From Schizochytrium sp. CCTCC M209059 (Eukaryota; Sar; Bigyra; Thraustochytrida; Thraustochytriidae), in NCBI GenBank assembly GCA_000818945.1, contig KN805390.1, positions 234,000 through 297,999 of the forward strand: DNA of 64,000 nucleotides, given 5' to 3'. The notes below the pieces were generated by a model that saw only the letters and a program-made list of their open reading frames with translations, made no database searches and had not been told where the DNA came from. Shown one piece after another: positions 1 to 10,902 of this stretch (position 1 is its first letter; the number at the start of each line of letters is the position of its first letter). Position numbers and translations under genes: made by a program.

Positions 1-2215
1 AGCCACCTTTGAAAGTGGCACGCTCAGACTGCAGCGAAACTACCAGCCAGGGAGTGGAAGGAAGGGGCCAAGTTCGCTTTCCATTACCTAGCACCTAATC
101 AGCCAACCAACAAGCAAGCAAGCAAGGAAGGTCTCTTTCTGGAACCCAGCCCAATCAAGACTGAAAGTGAGCCGTTACGTATGGTCCTGACCGTGACCGT
201 CTCGGAGCTTTACAGAAGCTAGGAAGTTGTACCAGAGTTGTATTTATTTATACACGCCATGCGCGGCATTGCACGGTCTACGGCATGGCATGGCATGCCA
301 CACCATGCCATGCCAATATGGCTGATGGCCGATCGAGCTCGGGTAGAAACTGGCCGATGGTGTGGTAGGAGGCCGGGGTGGGTGACCTCGACGTCTTTCT
401 CTCAATCTGGCCCCCCGCTATCGATAAGCAACCTGTCGACCGCCCGCCCGCCCTCAACTTGCGCCGGAGCGACCTCGAATGCGCGCGTGCGCTTGGCGTC
501 GTTCTCATCCTCGGGACACGAGACAGGACAGGACAGGGCAGGGCAGGAAAGCCCAGGAGCGATCTGGGAGCCCAGGACAGATTGTGACGAAGACGGGACA
601 TCGCAGTCGTCGACGGAAAGCCCTGAGTCGCCCGGGTGTCGCGACTCGGACGCTTGAGCAAAATCACCAACGCACAAAGGCCACCAGCATCGGAGCAGAA
701 CAGAGTGAAGAAGAGCCTAGCGGAGACACTCTGCTTCAAGCAGCTGCGAATGCTGCAGTTGCTGAATCTTGCGCCCCCCCACCTGCTCCCGGCGCTCGAG
801 GCACGAGGTGGGTAGGATGGAGAAAGAGTACGTCCAAGTGCCAGTGCGGTAGTCCCGGCGCAGTGCAGTTGCGCTCAATTCAGTATACATTGTCAAGGTC
901 AAGTTGCGAGCAAAGAACTCGGACTCGGCTCGGGGCGAGCAAGGCCAACGGTCATCTCATCTCGGAAACTGCCGACGGACCACAGCGCACGCTGCTCAGC
1001 ACAGCTTCGTCATATGGCGAGGCGCTGCGGTGGCTGCACGCCTCGCCTCGCCAGCCATTTTCTAGCCTTCCAATCTCGACGGTGTCCGGGGCGTGCGGTC
1101 GGCCGAGTCGAGAGTGTTGGGCTTAGGTTGACGCGGCTCAGACGGCAAGTCACCAGGCTGACGGGTCGGGACGTGTTGCCGTTGGGTCAACCAGCAACTA
1201 AAACTATCTAACGTTACCGTTCTGGGCCTTAGAAGATTTTCTATTACGACGAGCCGACCTCCAAGACTAGGCTACGGGCGTGCAATAGGTTTTCTGTTAG
1301 GCCTGCCAAGGCCTCTCGCTGGCTGCCCTGACCAGCTCCAAGTCCGAGCGGGAACGCTGAAGCCGTGCTGCGTGCGTGCGTGCTGTGTGTAAAAGTAGCG
1401 GCTCCGGGCAGCTCCAGGCGGCTCCGGGCGGCTCTACCGCGACAAGTGAGTGAGAGATTTGATTGCGAACGTTGGATGAAGAGGCTAGGCTAGTCAAAGA
1501 GGCTTTGAGGCTTTAAGGAGTTCCTCACATTGGAAGCAAGGACCGACCGGTTTTGAGGAGGAAGATGCAAGTGAAGATGTTAAGATCCGTCGTTGAATGT
1601 TCATCCTTGGCTTGCCTGTAGTGATGTGGAAGACCGGGTTTACAAAAGCTCGACTCTTACCGTAAAAGAAGGCGCCATGGAGAGGGAGAAAGGTCGAAGC
1701 GCTTGAGTCCGATGCAGACAGCATCTGCAGCAGACGTAACGGAGTTTGTACGGGCCAATTTAACACGCCCGATAGGTAGAAGGTAGTTGGTAGTAGGCCT
1801 ATCAGACTCCCACCGACTGCTAGCAGGCTTCTTGTTCCGCTGTTTTATTTACAAATTTTGAGAGATCAGAACTCCGGCCATTGCATACTACTAGAAACGT
1901 ATATACAGGTTTCAGGGTTCTTAAGAAACGGTCACTATGCTCCTTCAACGTCTATTAGCAGCTGCAGTACGGCGCGGAGCAGGCAGAGAGAACCTTGGAG
2001 GAAACGCTTCTATGCTTCCCCGCTGCCGACGTGGACATAAGCAGGTGCCGGCGCAGGTTCTCGTCCTACTGAAATAGCGGGCTGGTTTGTTGTCACTTGG
2101 CCTGGAAAAGTAGTCCCCGGGCAGAACTCGCTGTCTCTGCGCGAGGACGTGCGCGCAGACTTGACGGCGAGAGTTCTGTGCAAATCCTCGCGACGCGAGC
2201 GTCAAGGTGCGCGAG
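1..2215. other. Region without a recognisable gene (5' flank of the TmcB-like gene)
   Basis: Open frames here (the longest about 215 codons at 479-1126) have random composition, no domain, and overlap one another on both strands, so I annotate no gene. Visible structure: a GCAA tetranucleotide tract near 110-127 next to CCAA/CCAG units, a GGACA/GGGCA pentamer tract around 518-550, a palindromic GGCATGCC-rich stretch at 285-315, and CGGCTCCGGG-type repeats at about 1398-1435. The last few hundred bases should contain the promoter and leader of the gene starting at 2216. A non-coding RNA cannot be excluded. Confidence 0.5.
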
Positions 2216-5200
2216 ATGACGTCCAAGGACGATGGCGAGGTCACAGAGAGTGGCTCCACCGGAGGTAACCTTGGAGAAAACCATCTACAGGTCCATTCCG
2301 GGGAGACGCTGCACAAGGTGGGCAAGCAAGAGAGTGTATTTGACTGGATTGAAAAGTCGTACATTAAAGCGAAGGATGCCGCCGCAGGCGTCCTGCTCTT
2401 GCTCTCACGCGAATGCGGCAAGTCACATTCCAGCGCGCATCTTGGCATCATCATCGAAAGCATTCAGCTATTTACCTTTGCGCTCTCGCCCATGCTCGAT
2501 GCGGACGATGAAACTTCGACAACGAGTCAAGTCGGGACAGCGCCAGCGAATGGCAGTATAATCGAGAACATGGTCTTCTTTTCCGACGTGAGTAACCTGC
2601 TCATGTACTTAATTGGGTACGAGCTTTGCCTCTTCCTGACCGTCTCAGCGGTCATTGTCTTTCTTCTCAATGCCCTTTATGTCGCTTATGGCTGGTCAAA
2701 TACCTTCAACGTCCTATGGCCGATCAAGGTCTTGCGACTTCAGGCCAATGTGCTCATTGGGCTGGCGTTCATTCCAACTATCCAGCTTATGGCGCTTATG
2801 TTTAGCTGCTCAAGTTTTAATCTCAACTGCACAGCGTGGCAGCCGCTCGTACTTACATTGTCCATTTTTTATATTCTTCTCGCCATCGCGATTGGCTCGA
2901 CGTACTTTGACCCAATCGTGACCTCGGAGTCGCCGCAGGCATCGGCGCACACGCGCATCACAGTGTTTAACATTCTCGCCAAGATCGTGCTCTCCGCCGT
3001 GCACGCTGTGTGGGACAGCAATGCAACTCTCCGAAGCTCGTTTGCGGCCGAATTGAGCCGGCACCTGCTCCTCATCGGATTTTCCTCCGCCCTGAGCTAC
3101 CTCTACGTCTGGTATCAGCCCTATTACCACTACAAGATGAATGTCCTCTCCGGGGTCACCTCGAGCATTCTTTTGTGGTTTGCGGTTTCCATGTTCGTGC
3201 GCTGGATCAAAATTATGCTTGGGGACCCTAACGCTGTGGGTGCATTGGAAAACTCTGCAACGAGCATCGATAGCACGCGGGCCGCTCGTGACGTATCAGT
3301 GGCGCTCGTCACCGGGGCTTCTCTGGTGATCCCCTTGACAATATTCATGATCAAATACCGAAAGCGAGCGCTGGCCAAAAAGCCTGTATACAGACTGAAA
3401 AACGCCTATGAGTTCGAGCTCAAAATTCGAAACTATCTGCGAGACCATCACCCAATCTTCGCGCAAACGCATCACAAAGCGTCCTCGATCAAACCCTTGC
3501 TCAAGGACAGTGATGCAATGAACCACCCAATTGATGAAGACAGTAGCGACGATGAAAGCGATGACGAGGATCAGCAGCTGCTGTTTGCACGAGAAGGCAA
3601 CGTTTCTAACAGCAAAGAAGACAAGAACGCGGGGCATCGGCGCCGCAAGCAAGATCGGGTCCTCACTAAAGTGCAAAAGCTTTTCGAGAGTGCCATCTCG
3701 CAGTTTCCCGGATCGGCGCAGCTTCCGATGTTCATGATTTACTTTTTCAAGACCTTTTACGAAAAGGAGCAGGGCATCGTATTGAGTCGCAAGGCAATCT
3801 TGATTGCGGCGCGGCGTAAACCGTGGTTCGACCTCGAGTTTGGCCTGTTCAAGCTGCAATCGGAGATCAAGCACAACGTCTCCACGGGTAAGGAGGTTGT
3901 GTCCTTTGTTGCGAGCGAAAAGTACGAACGCGAAGCCAAGAACTACGACCGCCAATCATGCTGGCACCTGCTCGAATTCTGGAGCGAGCTCTCCGCGAGC
4001 CATCCGGACATGACGCGCGTTCAGTCGCTCGCTAAGGCCGTTGCCGAATATTCTGCCAAAGCGCAAAGCGCATATCTACGTCTTACGCGACTTCAGCCCA
4101 AGCAAGCGCGGGTCCTCAAGCTGTACAGTGGCTTTCTCAATGATGTCGTCAATGACCGGACCGCAGGACAGCATGCCATGTCGAGGGCTATCTCATACGA
4201 AGAAGACAGGACTTCGGGAAACGCCAACAATGGGGGTCCGCCTGCCGCAGCGGGATCGACCGAGAACCCATTGACGACCCAGCTGCACAAGTTTGACCCT
4301 GTCATGGTCTTCGAAATTAGCGAGACCACACAACACGGAACTGGCTTTGGTGAAATCTCATATGTTAATTCTGACGCGGCATATGTTCTGCAGAACGCAA
4401 GTCAGAAGCTGGTTGGTCGCAGCGTGATGGAATATCTTGTGCCGCCTTTTTCTACGCACTTGAAAGGCATCGTCGCTGCCTTCTTTCTCGAAGGGCGGAG
4501 TCCGCTTTTTGGAAGGAAAATTGAGACGTTTTGCATCTCGTCACGTAAAGACTGCTTTCAAGTAACGATGCAGCTTTCGCCTTACACAACTGACGGCATC
4601 AACTTTACCATGTTTCTTTCCTTTGTGCCGAACGAAAAAGCTCTCCGGGAGGCGCAATTTGGTTTTGGTGAAGACGTGGCAATCCAGGGCTTCTTCCTCT
4701 TTTCCGATCAATACGAGCGAGGGAATGTCATCGCTGCCTCTGACGCTGGCACATTTCTCCTTGAAAAGTACACGACCCTCCTCGATACACACGCCATGCT
4801 CGCGGGCTCTACGATCGAGCTCAAGGATATCATTGAGGACTCGGAGAACATGATGGAGCGAGCCCTTGCGACAGGCGACTTTGTGGACGTGTCGCTGTGT
4901 AGTCTCCGTCTCGACTATGAGAACGAGCTGCATTCGACGGAACTCAAGGTGCAGAAGTTCAACTATGAGGGATTCCGAATCCAAAAGGCAACAATCCGGG
5001 TCCTGACAAAGGAGGCCGCGGCCATGCGAATGCAGCGCCGAGGAAGCGCAGCTTCCCCTAATGACCTGGAGAGTTTTCCTTCCAATGCTACTTCGGATGA
5101 CTTTTCGGACATATCTAAGAATGAGAGCGACGACAAATTTGCCTTTTTAAGCCCCACCATTGGCATTCCCAACGCTGCACCGGCACTCGTCAAGTCACCT

Positions 5201-7684
5201 GGATCCCGCTCTGGCAGCTCTGTTGGTTCCGGCAAGTCTGGTGGCTCGCAGTCGACTGTCGCGGGAATGTACTTGAGGCGGCTCCTGCAGTCCGAGGGAA
5301 CAGGCAAAAAGATGTCGCCGCAGCTGCAACGTCTTAGTCTAGTCTACGTCATTTGTCTGCTTGTTGTCGTGGCATGCTCACTCGTTTATTACGTGATCCA
5401 AGAGCGAAATCTTGACCGGTACGCGTCTGAAGTCGCTTTTTTAAACAGGGCCGGATTTCGCCGCTTTAATGCAGTCTCGCTGGCATATTGTACGCACTGC
5501 CTCGTGCTCTTGAATTTGGGTGTCACCCTCCCCAGCGGTCTTTCCGAAGAATCTCTTCGCGCGGAGCTAGAAACAAATATGGCGAGCTTGCGCGATATTG
5601 AAAAGGTCGCCTTTAGCATGCGCACGGACTCTGCTGAAATCAATGACGTGTACAGCATTGGAAATACCGCGCTAAGCGTGCTCAATGGAGAGAGCGCGCG
5701 CTGGGAGTACACGAGTCTTTACGACGCAACAAGCCTTGTCACAGGTGCTGCGACAAACCTGATTGACTCGCCGCTCGAGATGTTCACGCTCGACAATCCC
5801 AACGTGCACATGGTTCTCACGCAAGTTTTGGGGTCTGTTTCGTACCTGCAGGATCTCAATAGAACAACATTCATGTTTCAGAACCTGGCCGAGAGCGAGA
5901 TCCACGCGCTCGTTCCAATATTTTGGTCATCAGTGGGAATTGCAAGCTTCATGCAGACCTTACTTCTCGCGTATTTTATTTGGCCCTTGGTCAAACTCGT
6001 AGAGAGAAACAAGCTCGAGGTTCTCGAGGTTCTTCGTTCTATTCCACCCAAGTCCATCGCAACCATTTCGCTGCGCTCCCGCAATCGTCTGCTCGAGGTC
6101 CACGAGGTGGCGAACGAAGTGCTTGAAAGCCAACTCAACAACTCGACCTGGGACACGCAGCGAAAAATCACGGGGCTGCTCGACAAGTCAGACGGATCAG
6201 GAAGTGGAAAGAAACGTAAGCGCTCGGAAAAGTCCAAGGATTTCCCTAGAAAGATGGTCGAGAAGCGTCTCGCAGACTCTGTCATACGGGCCGGTAATAC
6301 AGAACTGGGGAACACCAACACGCTTCTAATAGGTGAGGATAAGCCTCAAAATCGCCTCGCGCGGAATGATAGTGGAAGCGGTGAGGAGGCAAATAGCAGC
6401 GCCAGTAGCGACAACGATGAAGCCAAAAGCAGTAGCAGTGATCAAATCATGAACATGGCGACCGAGGCGAGGTCGCCAATCAGCCCTATTGGAGAGGAAG
6501 AGGTTGAGACCGAGAAATCGACGTCAAAAGGTTTGAGCGGAGGGTTTGTTGCATGGTTTCGAGGCGATGATGAAGACGACTCGGATAACGAAGATGAATT
6601 TAGGTACAAAAGAGGAATCGGAAGTAAAATCCTTTCGGTGCTTGCGGCTCCCTTTTATAAGTGCGGATCCGGCATGAGGCACTTCAAGCGCTGGATGCGA
6701 CAACTTTGCGCTCCAAAAGTCAAGACCACGCCAACAGCTCCTGTTGTAGCCCCTTTAGACCGTCAAGACACGGATTCAAAGCTCGAAGCGCGACTTCGCA
6801 AAACGCAGACAGACTTTTCCGTACAGCTGCGCGTTTTGGCAAAGATGGCCGTCCCTGCACTTGCCGCTTTTCTTTTTTACGTGCTGAATTATACGCTTGG
6901 GTTCTACCTGAACATCAACTACCTTTTGCGCGTGCCGACATCGGTGAACTTTTCCGGGCTGAGACGGGCCACCCTTCGTCTTATCAAACACGTACTCTTT
7001 CTCTATCTTTCAGGGACCTCGATGCAGGCCGGTGACCCGTATTCTGCATCGCAAGGCAACGTCTCGCACACGGTTGGCCTGTTCAAACACGTCAACAACG
7101 TCCTCTTCCATGGCCGGCAGAATGATGAGGGCCTTTTGCGCGTAAGCAGCGACCAAGAGCAAATTACTCTCTTGCTAGAGAACGGCTGTTACAACTGGCC
7201 TGGAAGCGATCCAGCCGTTTGCGAGACATTTGAAGACGGAATCATGACTGGTGGACTCATGACGGCCACAAGGCAATTTCTTAAGAACTTTGTCACCGAG
7301 CTTCACGCAGCGCCGCCGCTGAACTCTTCGGAAACCTCCTTTGACGAGTATTTGCTTGTACCAGCGGAGCTTGAGTCTCTCCTTGTACTCGAAGAGAGTT
7401 TTCTTCAGGTTCAGTACACGACTTCCGTAAAACTTTATGTGAAAGAGGTGACCGAACAGCTTCAGGCAGACCGTCTCACGCGCAACATTATTCTGGCTGC
7501 ATACCTGACTACAATTCTGCTGGTGTATATCTTACTCGTGCGCGGGATCATCCGAAGTCTCGACAATGAATTAAAGCGGACGCGACGCCTTTTGCTTATG
7601 GTGCCCGAGGAGCTATACAATCGATTGCCAACGCTGCGCAAGTTTATTACACGCGAATTCAAGATCGGCAAACGCAGAACCTAG
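2216..7684 (+). CDS. TmcB-like polytopic membrane protein with TPR-like and PAS regions
   Basis: This is an uninterrupted frame of 1822 residues. I start at the ATG at 2216; the frame is open 3 codons further, but only to a GTG. About eight hydrophobic segments lie between residues 75 and 380, followed by an acidic serine/aspartate linker (about 440-460). A helical region of TPR-like character, with the 'P.s..l...y..Fl' pattern, follows at 482-645. A PAS-like domain occupies about 690-810 (FDPVMVFEIS to SFVPNE). A second half has four spaced transmembrane segments near 1041, 1234, 1541 and 1757, separated by extracellular loops and a charged cytosolic segment rich in S, E and D (1330-1520). 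This order resembles the 'tiny macrocysts protein B' (TmcB/TmcC) family known from Dictyostelium and expanded in stramenopiles. No cyclase or kinase domain is visible at the C-terminus. A sensory role is inferred from the PAS domain; the ligand is unknown. The next gene converges on it. Confidence 0.75.
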   Translation: MTSKDDGEVTESGSTGGNLGENHLQVHSGETLHKVGKQESVFDWIEKSYIKAKDAAAGVLLLLSRECGKSHSSAHLGIIIESIQLFTFALSPMLDADDETSTTSQVGTAPANGSIIENMVFFSDVSNLLMYLIGYELCLFLTVSAVIVFLLNALYVAYGWSNTFNVLWPIKVLRLQANVLIGLAFIPTIQLMALMFSCSSFNLNCTAWQPLVLTLSIFYILLAIAIGSTYFDPIVTSESPQASAHTRITVFNILAKIVLSAVHAVWDSNATLRSSFAAELSRHLLLIGFSSALSYLYVWYQPYYHYKMNVLSGVTSSILLWFAVSMFVRWIKIMLGDPNAVGALENSATSIDSTRAARDVSVALVTGASLVIPLTIFMIKYRKRALAKKPVYRLKNAYEFELKIRNYLRDHHPIFAQTHHKASSIKPLLKDSDAMNHPIDEDSSDDESDDEDQQLLFAREGNVSNSKEDKNAGHRRRKQDRVLTKVQKLFESAISQFPGSAQLPMFMIYFFKTFYEKEQGIVLSRKAILIAARRKPWFDLEFGLFKLQSEIKHNVSTGKEVVSFVASEKYEREAKNYDRQSCWHLLEFWSELSASHPDMTRVQSLAKAVAEYSAKAQSAYLRLTRLQPKQARVLKLYSGFLNDVVNDRTAGQHAMSRAISYEEDRTSGNANNGGPPAAAGSTENPLTTQLHKFDPVMVFEISETTQHGTGFGEISYVNSDAAYVLQNASQKLVGRSVMEYLVPPFSTHLKGIVAAFFLEGRSPLFGRKIETFCISSRKDCFQVTMQLSPYTTDGINFTMFLSFVPNEKALREAQFGFGEDVAIQGFFLFSDQYERGNVIAASDAGTFLLEKYTTLLDTHAMLAGSTIELKDIIEDSENMMERALATGDFVDVSLCSLRLDYENELHSTELKVQKFNYEGFRIQKATIRVLTKEAAAMRMQRRGSAASPNDLESFPSNATSDDFSDISKNESDDKFAFLSPTIGIPNAAPALVKSPGSRSGSSVGSGKSGGSQSTVAGMYLRRLLQSEGTGKKMSPQLQRLSLVYVICLLVVVACSLVYYVIQERNLDRYASEVAFLNRAGFRRFNAVSLAYCTHCLVLLNLGVTLPSGLSEESLRAELETNMASLRDIEKVAFSMRTDSAEINDVYSIGNTALSVLNGESARWEYTSLYDATSLVTGAATNLIDSPLEMFTLDNPNVHMVLTQVLGSVSYLQDLNRTTFMFQNLAESEIHALVPIFWSSVGIASFMQTLLLAYFIWPLVKLVERNKLEVLEVLRSIPPKSIATISLRSRNRLLEVHEVANEVLESQLNNSTWDTQRKITGLLDKSDGSGSGKKRKRSEKSKDFPRKMVEKRLADSVIRAGNTELGNTNTLLIGEDKPQNRLARNDSGSGEEANSSASSDNDEAKSSSSDQIMNMATEARSPISPIGEEEVETEKSTSKGLSGGFVAWFRGDDEDDSDNEDEFRYKRGIGSKILSVLAAPFYKCGSGMRHFKRWMRQLCAPKVKTTPTAPVVAPLDRQDTDSKLEARLRKTQTDFSVQLRVLAKMAVPALAAFLFYVLNYTLGFYLNINYLLRVPTSVNFSGLRRATLRLIKHVLFLYLSGTSMQAGDPYSASQGNVSHTVGLFKHVNNVLFHGRQNDEGLLRVSSDQEQITLLLENGCYNWPGSDPAVCETFEDGIMTGGLMTATRQFLKNFVTELHAAPPLNSSETSFDEYLLVPAELESLLVLEESFLQVQYTTSVKLYVKEVTEQLQADRLTRNIILAAYLTTILLVYILLVRGIIRSLDNELKRTRRLLLMVPEELYNRLPTLRKFITREFKIGKRRT

Positions 7685-8074
7685 GCCTAATGCGACATGA
7701 AGGCTCTGAGAGAGGGGGAGATTGAATGCCACGCCATAAAGACCATGAGCGAAGGGCAAGCTATTTTACAAAAAAGAAAATTAAAAAAAGGATGAAAATC
7801 TGGAGCAGCAAATAGTATTGAACCTTTCTTTCCAAGACAAGAGAACTTGTCAGGGGTACAGTGAGTGCTCAAAGCTAACTGTATTGGAAGCAAGGCTAGG
7901 TGAGAGGTGGCAGGCAGATCGCACAGACATGCACACATACTTCGGCCAGCCAGCCAGCCAACAAGCATCTCAAGCAAAGCAAAACAAAACATGGCAAAAA
8001 AGAGGCAAACGGAGGCGAAAACTCATCTGTGCATTCTCCAATTTCATAAATCTAAGCTCCCTCTTTGCTCAAGA
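7685..8074. other. Convergent intergenic spacer
   Basis: These 390 bases separate the 3' ends of the TmcB-like gene (+) and the histidine fusion gene (-). They must hold both 3' UTRs and polyadenylation sites. An A-rich stretch near 7770-7790 and CCAG repeats near 7948-7965 are the only structure seen. No gene. Confidence 0.5.
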
Positions 8075-10902
8075 TTAGAGCACTCCCTTGGTAGACGGAA
8101 CGCCCGCACTTGCATCCGGAGAGATGGACATGCGAAGCGCCACCGCCAACGCCTTGAAACCCGACTCGGAACGGTGGTGATCGTTTTCGCCGTGTAGACA
8201 GTGGACATGCACGGTGAGACGCGCAGCGGTGACGAACGATTGCACAAAGTGCGTAAGCATCTCCGTGGAGATGGTCCCGATCATCTCGCGCCGGAAACCA
8301 AATCGAATTTCGGCGTAAGGACGGCTGCTGATGTCGACAACCGCCCGGGACAAAGCCTCGTCGAGAGGGCAGAGGGCATAGCCCCAGCGCACGATGCCCT
8401 TGCGCGAACCTAGCGCAGCATCAAACGCTTCGCCAAGCGCGATACCAACATCCTCGGCCGTGTGGTGGTCGTCGATCCAGAGGTCGCCGGTGCAGCGCAC
8501 ATTAATGTCGACGCGAGAGTGCTTGGCCAGAGCCTCAATCATGTGATCAAGAAAACCAATTCCTGTGCTCACATCGGCGGCGCCTGTGCCATCAAGATCG
8601 ACGCTGACAGCAATGGACGTCTCCTTCGTCTTGCGCTGCACAGCGCCTTGGCGTGCGCCGAGGCTAGCATTGCCCTTGGAATTGCTGCCCGCGCCCATGG
8701 GCGCAATACCAGGTGTTCCCGCGGATCTAGGAGCAGCCACTACAGCCGCCTTCGACACAGGAGCCTGAAAGACCTCGAGAAGATCAACAAAGCCCGGCGC
8801 GAGTACTTGCGCTGCGCCGGCACTGTAGAGAGCGCCCTCTACGGTTTTGGCAGACTCCGCAGAGGCCCCCGGGGTGAGGACACCGACGGCACGAACGCCA
8901 GCCGCGCAGGCAGCCCGCATGTCATCAGGGGTATCACCGACCATGACAGCTTCGGCCGGGTCAACGCCTCCAAGACGCTCGAGCGCAAGACGGACCGGTG
9001 CCGGATCTGGCTTGGAGGGCGCCTCGTGCATGCACACCATGATCGGCTGACCTGCTCCGTCCGAAACGAGGGAACGCAGGTTGTACAAATCGAGAAAATA
9101 GAGAGCCTCATCGCGAGGGCGGCCAGTCACGATGGCAATGCCAAGAGGGGCGCGCTTGCGCAGCTCGACAAGGAGCGCGCGCGAGGGAATGAGGCTCTCC
9201 AGGTCACGGAGACCCGTTGCGGTGCTCGTACCGAGGTAGAACTCTTGAAATTTAGCGGTGATGGTCTCCAGCGAAGGAGCATCCGAGAGCTTAGCAGCGA
9301 CAAGCTTGTGAGTGAGTTTCCAGTCATCGTTTGCGTCGCCTTCAAGCTTGGCTGCCTCAATGTCAGCCGAAGTGACCTCGACGCCAAAGGCATCCGCCGT
9401 GCGGATGATAGCCTGGCGGTATGATTGAGATACCTCGGCCAAGACACCGTCCATGTCGAGAAGAAGAGCGCGAGGGGGCCGTTGCGCAGCTTGGGGCACA
9501 TTGCCAGCGGCCGCAGTCCCGGGCCTCGGCGTTGCAGGAACGTCAAGGTCACGCATGGCGTCGAGAAGCAGGTCGGTATCGCGGGGGCGGCCACAGCTGA
9601 TGCGAATGTAGCCCGCGAGAGCGCCCTTGGGGTAGTAACGCACAAGAACGCCACGGCGACGCAGCTCCTTGTGCAGGGTGCCCGCGTCCATAGGTGCATT
9701 GACCTTGAAGAGCACAAAGTTTGCAACGGAAGGCACGGGAGCGAGCCAAGCGAACTCTTGGAGCAGAACGAGCATTCTCGTGCGCTCCGCAAGAATTGGC
9801 TTGATGTGCTCTTCGACGATTTTGTCTTTAACACGAAGTGCAGCGCGTGCCGCGGCTTCAGTGGCAACGTTGATGTTGTAAGGCTGCTTGATGGAAAGAA
9901 GTTTCTCGGTGAGCTTGGGATGAGCCACGGAGAAGCCTACGCGAAGACCAGCGAGACCGGCCCACTTGCTAAAGGTGCGCAGCACAACAAGATTCGGGAA
10001 CTCGTCCATGAGACCCACGGCGCTCCCGCCGCTGAACTCGGCGTAGGCCTCGTCGACAACGAGAATGCAGTTGTGCGCGCAGATCTTGCGGACCTGGTCC
10101 TCGGTCATGAGACCGCCCGTGGGGTTATTGGGAGACGCAATAAAGACGAGTTTGCCGTTGTGGTTGTCCACTTGGTCGATGATGCCGTCGACGTCAAGGT
10201 CAAAGGCCGGGGCGTTGATTCGTGGGACCTCCAGAACCTGAGACCTTGCGATTTTACCGAGGAACGAGTACATGCCAAAGGTGGGCGGGGCGGACACAAT
10301 GCCAGCGCCCGGCTCCACAAGGCGGATAAGGAGATCGAGGAGCTCATCGGAGCCGACACCCGCGCAAATGTGCTCGGGGCCAATGCTGCCACCGATGTAC
10401 TCTGCCAGATCCTGGCGCAGGTAGGTCTGCGCGGGATCCGGGTAGATGTGCATGTACTCGGTGTTGCGCACGGCCTCGATGACCTCCGGCATGGGGCCGT
10501 AAAGGTTCTCATTGGCGTCTAGCTTGGCCAGGCGTTCGATCGGGACGCCGACTTCTGCAGCCACTACATCGAGGGGCTGGATGGGCGAGTACCTGTTTGT
10601 CCGCCGCGATCCATGCAGGCCACGTTAGTCCATGAACTCCCCTCCCTTTCTCCGTCCATCGCTCTTCCCCTCCCTTTCCCCCATCACACCCGCGCTCGCC
10701 CTCCTCGCCAGCCGCCTGCGCCACCGCGCACGGCGCTTCCCCGCTTCGGCCGTCGATTCGTCCTCGTCCCTCATGCCCCGCATCCCCTCTCATCCGATCT
10801 CCTCTCCCCGCCCTCGCCCGCGCGGCCGGCGTGCGGGCGCACGTACTGCGGCAAGTCCAGGAAGTCGCTGCGCACGAACTGCAGCGTGGGGTCGGCCGTC
10901 AT
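8075..10902 (-). CDS. Trifunctional histidine biosynthesis enzyme: HisC - HAD phosphatase - HisB fusion
   Basis: The predicted protein is 857 aa, from exon 1 (10902-10847) and exon 2 (10592-8075). Residues 1-370 are histidinol-phosphate aminotransferase (HisC), with KLDANENLYGP at 42-52, SPNNPTG at 172-178, Asp199 in DEAY, and the PLP lysine in TFSKWAGL (Lys228). Residues about 391-630 are a HAD-superfamily phosphatase with an inserted cap: DMDGV nucleophile Asp398/Asp400, TGR near 508, Lys546 and VGDTPDD (Asp572). Residues about 672-857 are imidazoleglycerol-phosphate dehydratase (HisB), with metal-binding GFLDHM, DDHHTAEDV and ENDHH motifs. Known chemistry: HisB is step 7, HisC step 8, and histidinol-phosphate phosphatase step 9. 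The HAD domain is therefore inferred to be the step-9 enzyme, though it is not the short E. coli HisB-N type. There is no obvious transit peptide, so it is probably cytosolic. An unspliced reading would begin at a GTG and lack the true N-terminus. Confidence 0.9.
10593..10846 (-). other. Spliceosomal intron in the histidine fusion gene
   Basis: On the minus strand the donor reads CA|GTACGT (exon ends at 10847) and the acceptor AAACAG|GTAC (exon resumes at 10592). Joining them gives codons L-P-Q-Y-S-P-I-Q-P-L-D, which restores the conserved N-terminal HisC pattern (an aromatic after LPP, then xPxxPxxxVA) in frame. Without it the downstream frame hits a TAA at 10625-10627 and has no ATG. The intron is 254 bases long. 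It is the only intron in the window that I can support from both flanks. Confidence 0.8.

Noticed and set aside
8462..10522. Plus-strand frames (320 and 365 codons) opposite the histidine fusion gene
   Set aside because: They are the antisense of strongly conserved HisC/HAD/HisB coding sequence.
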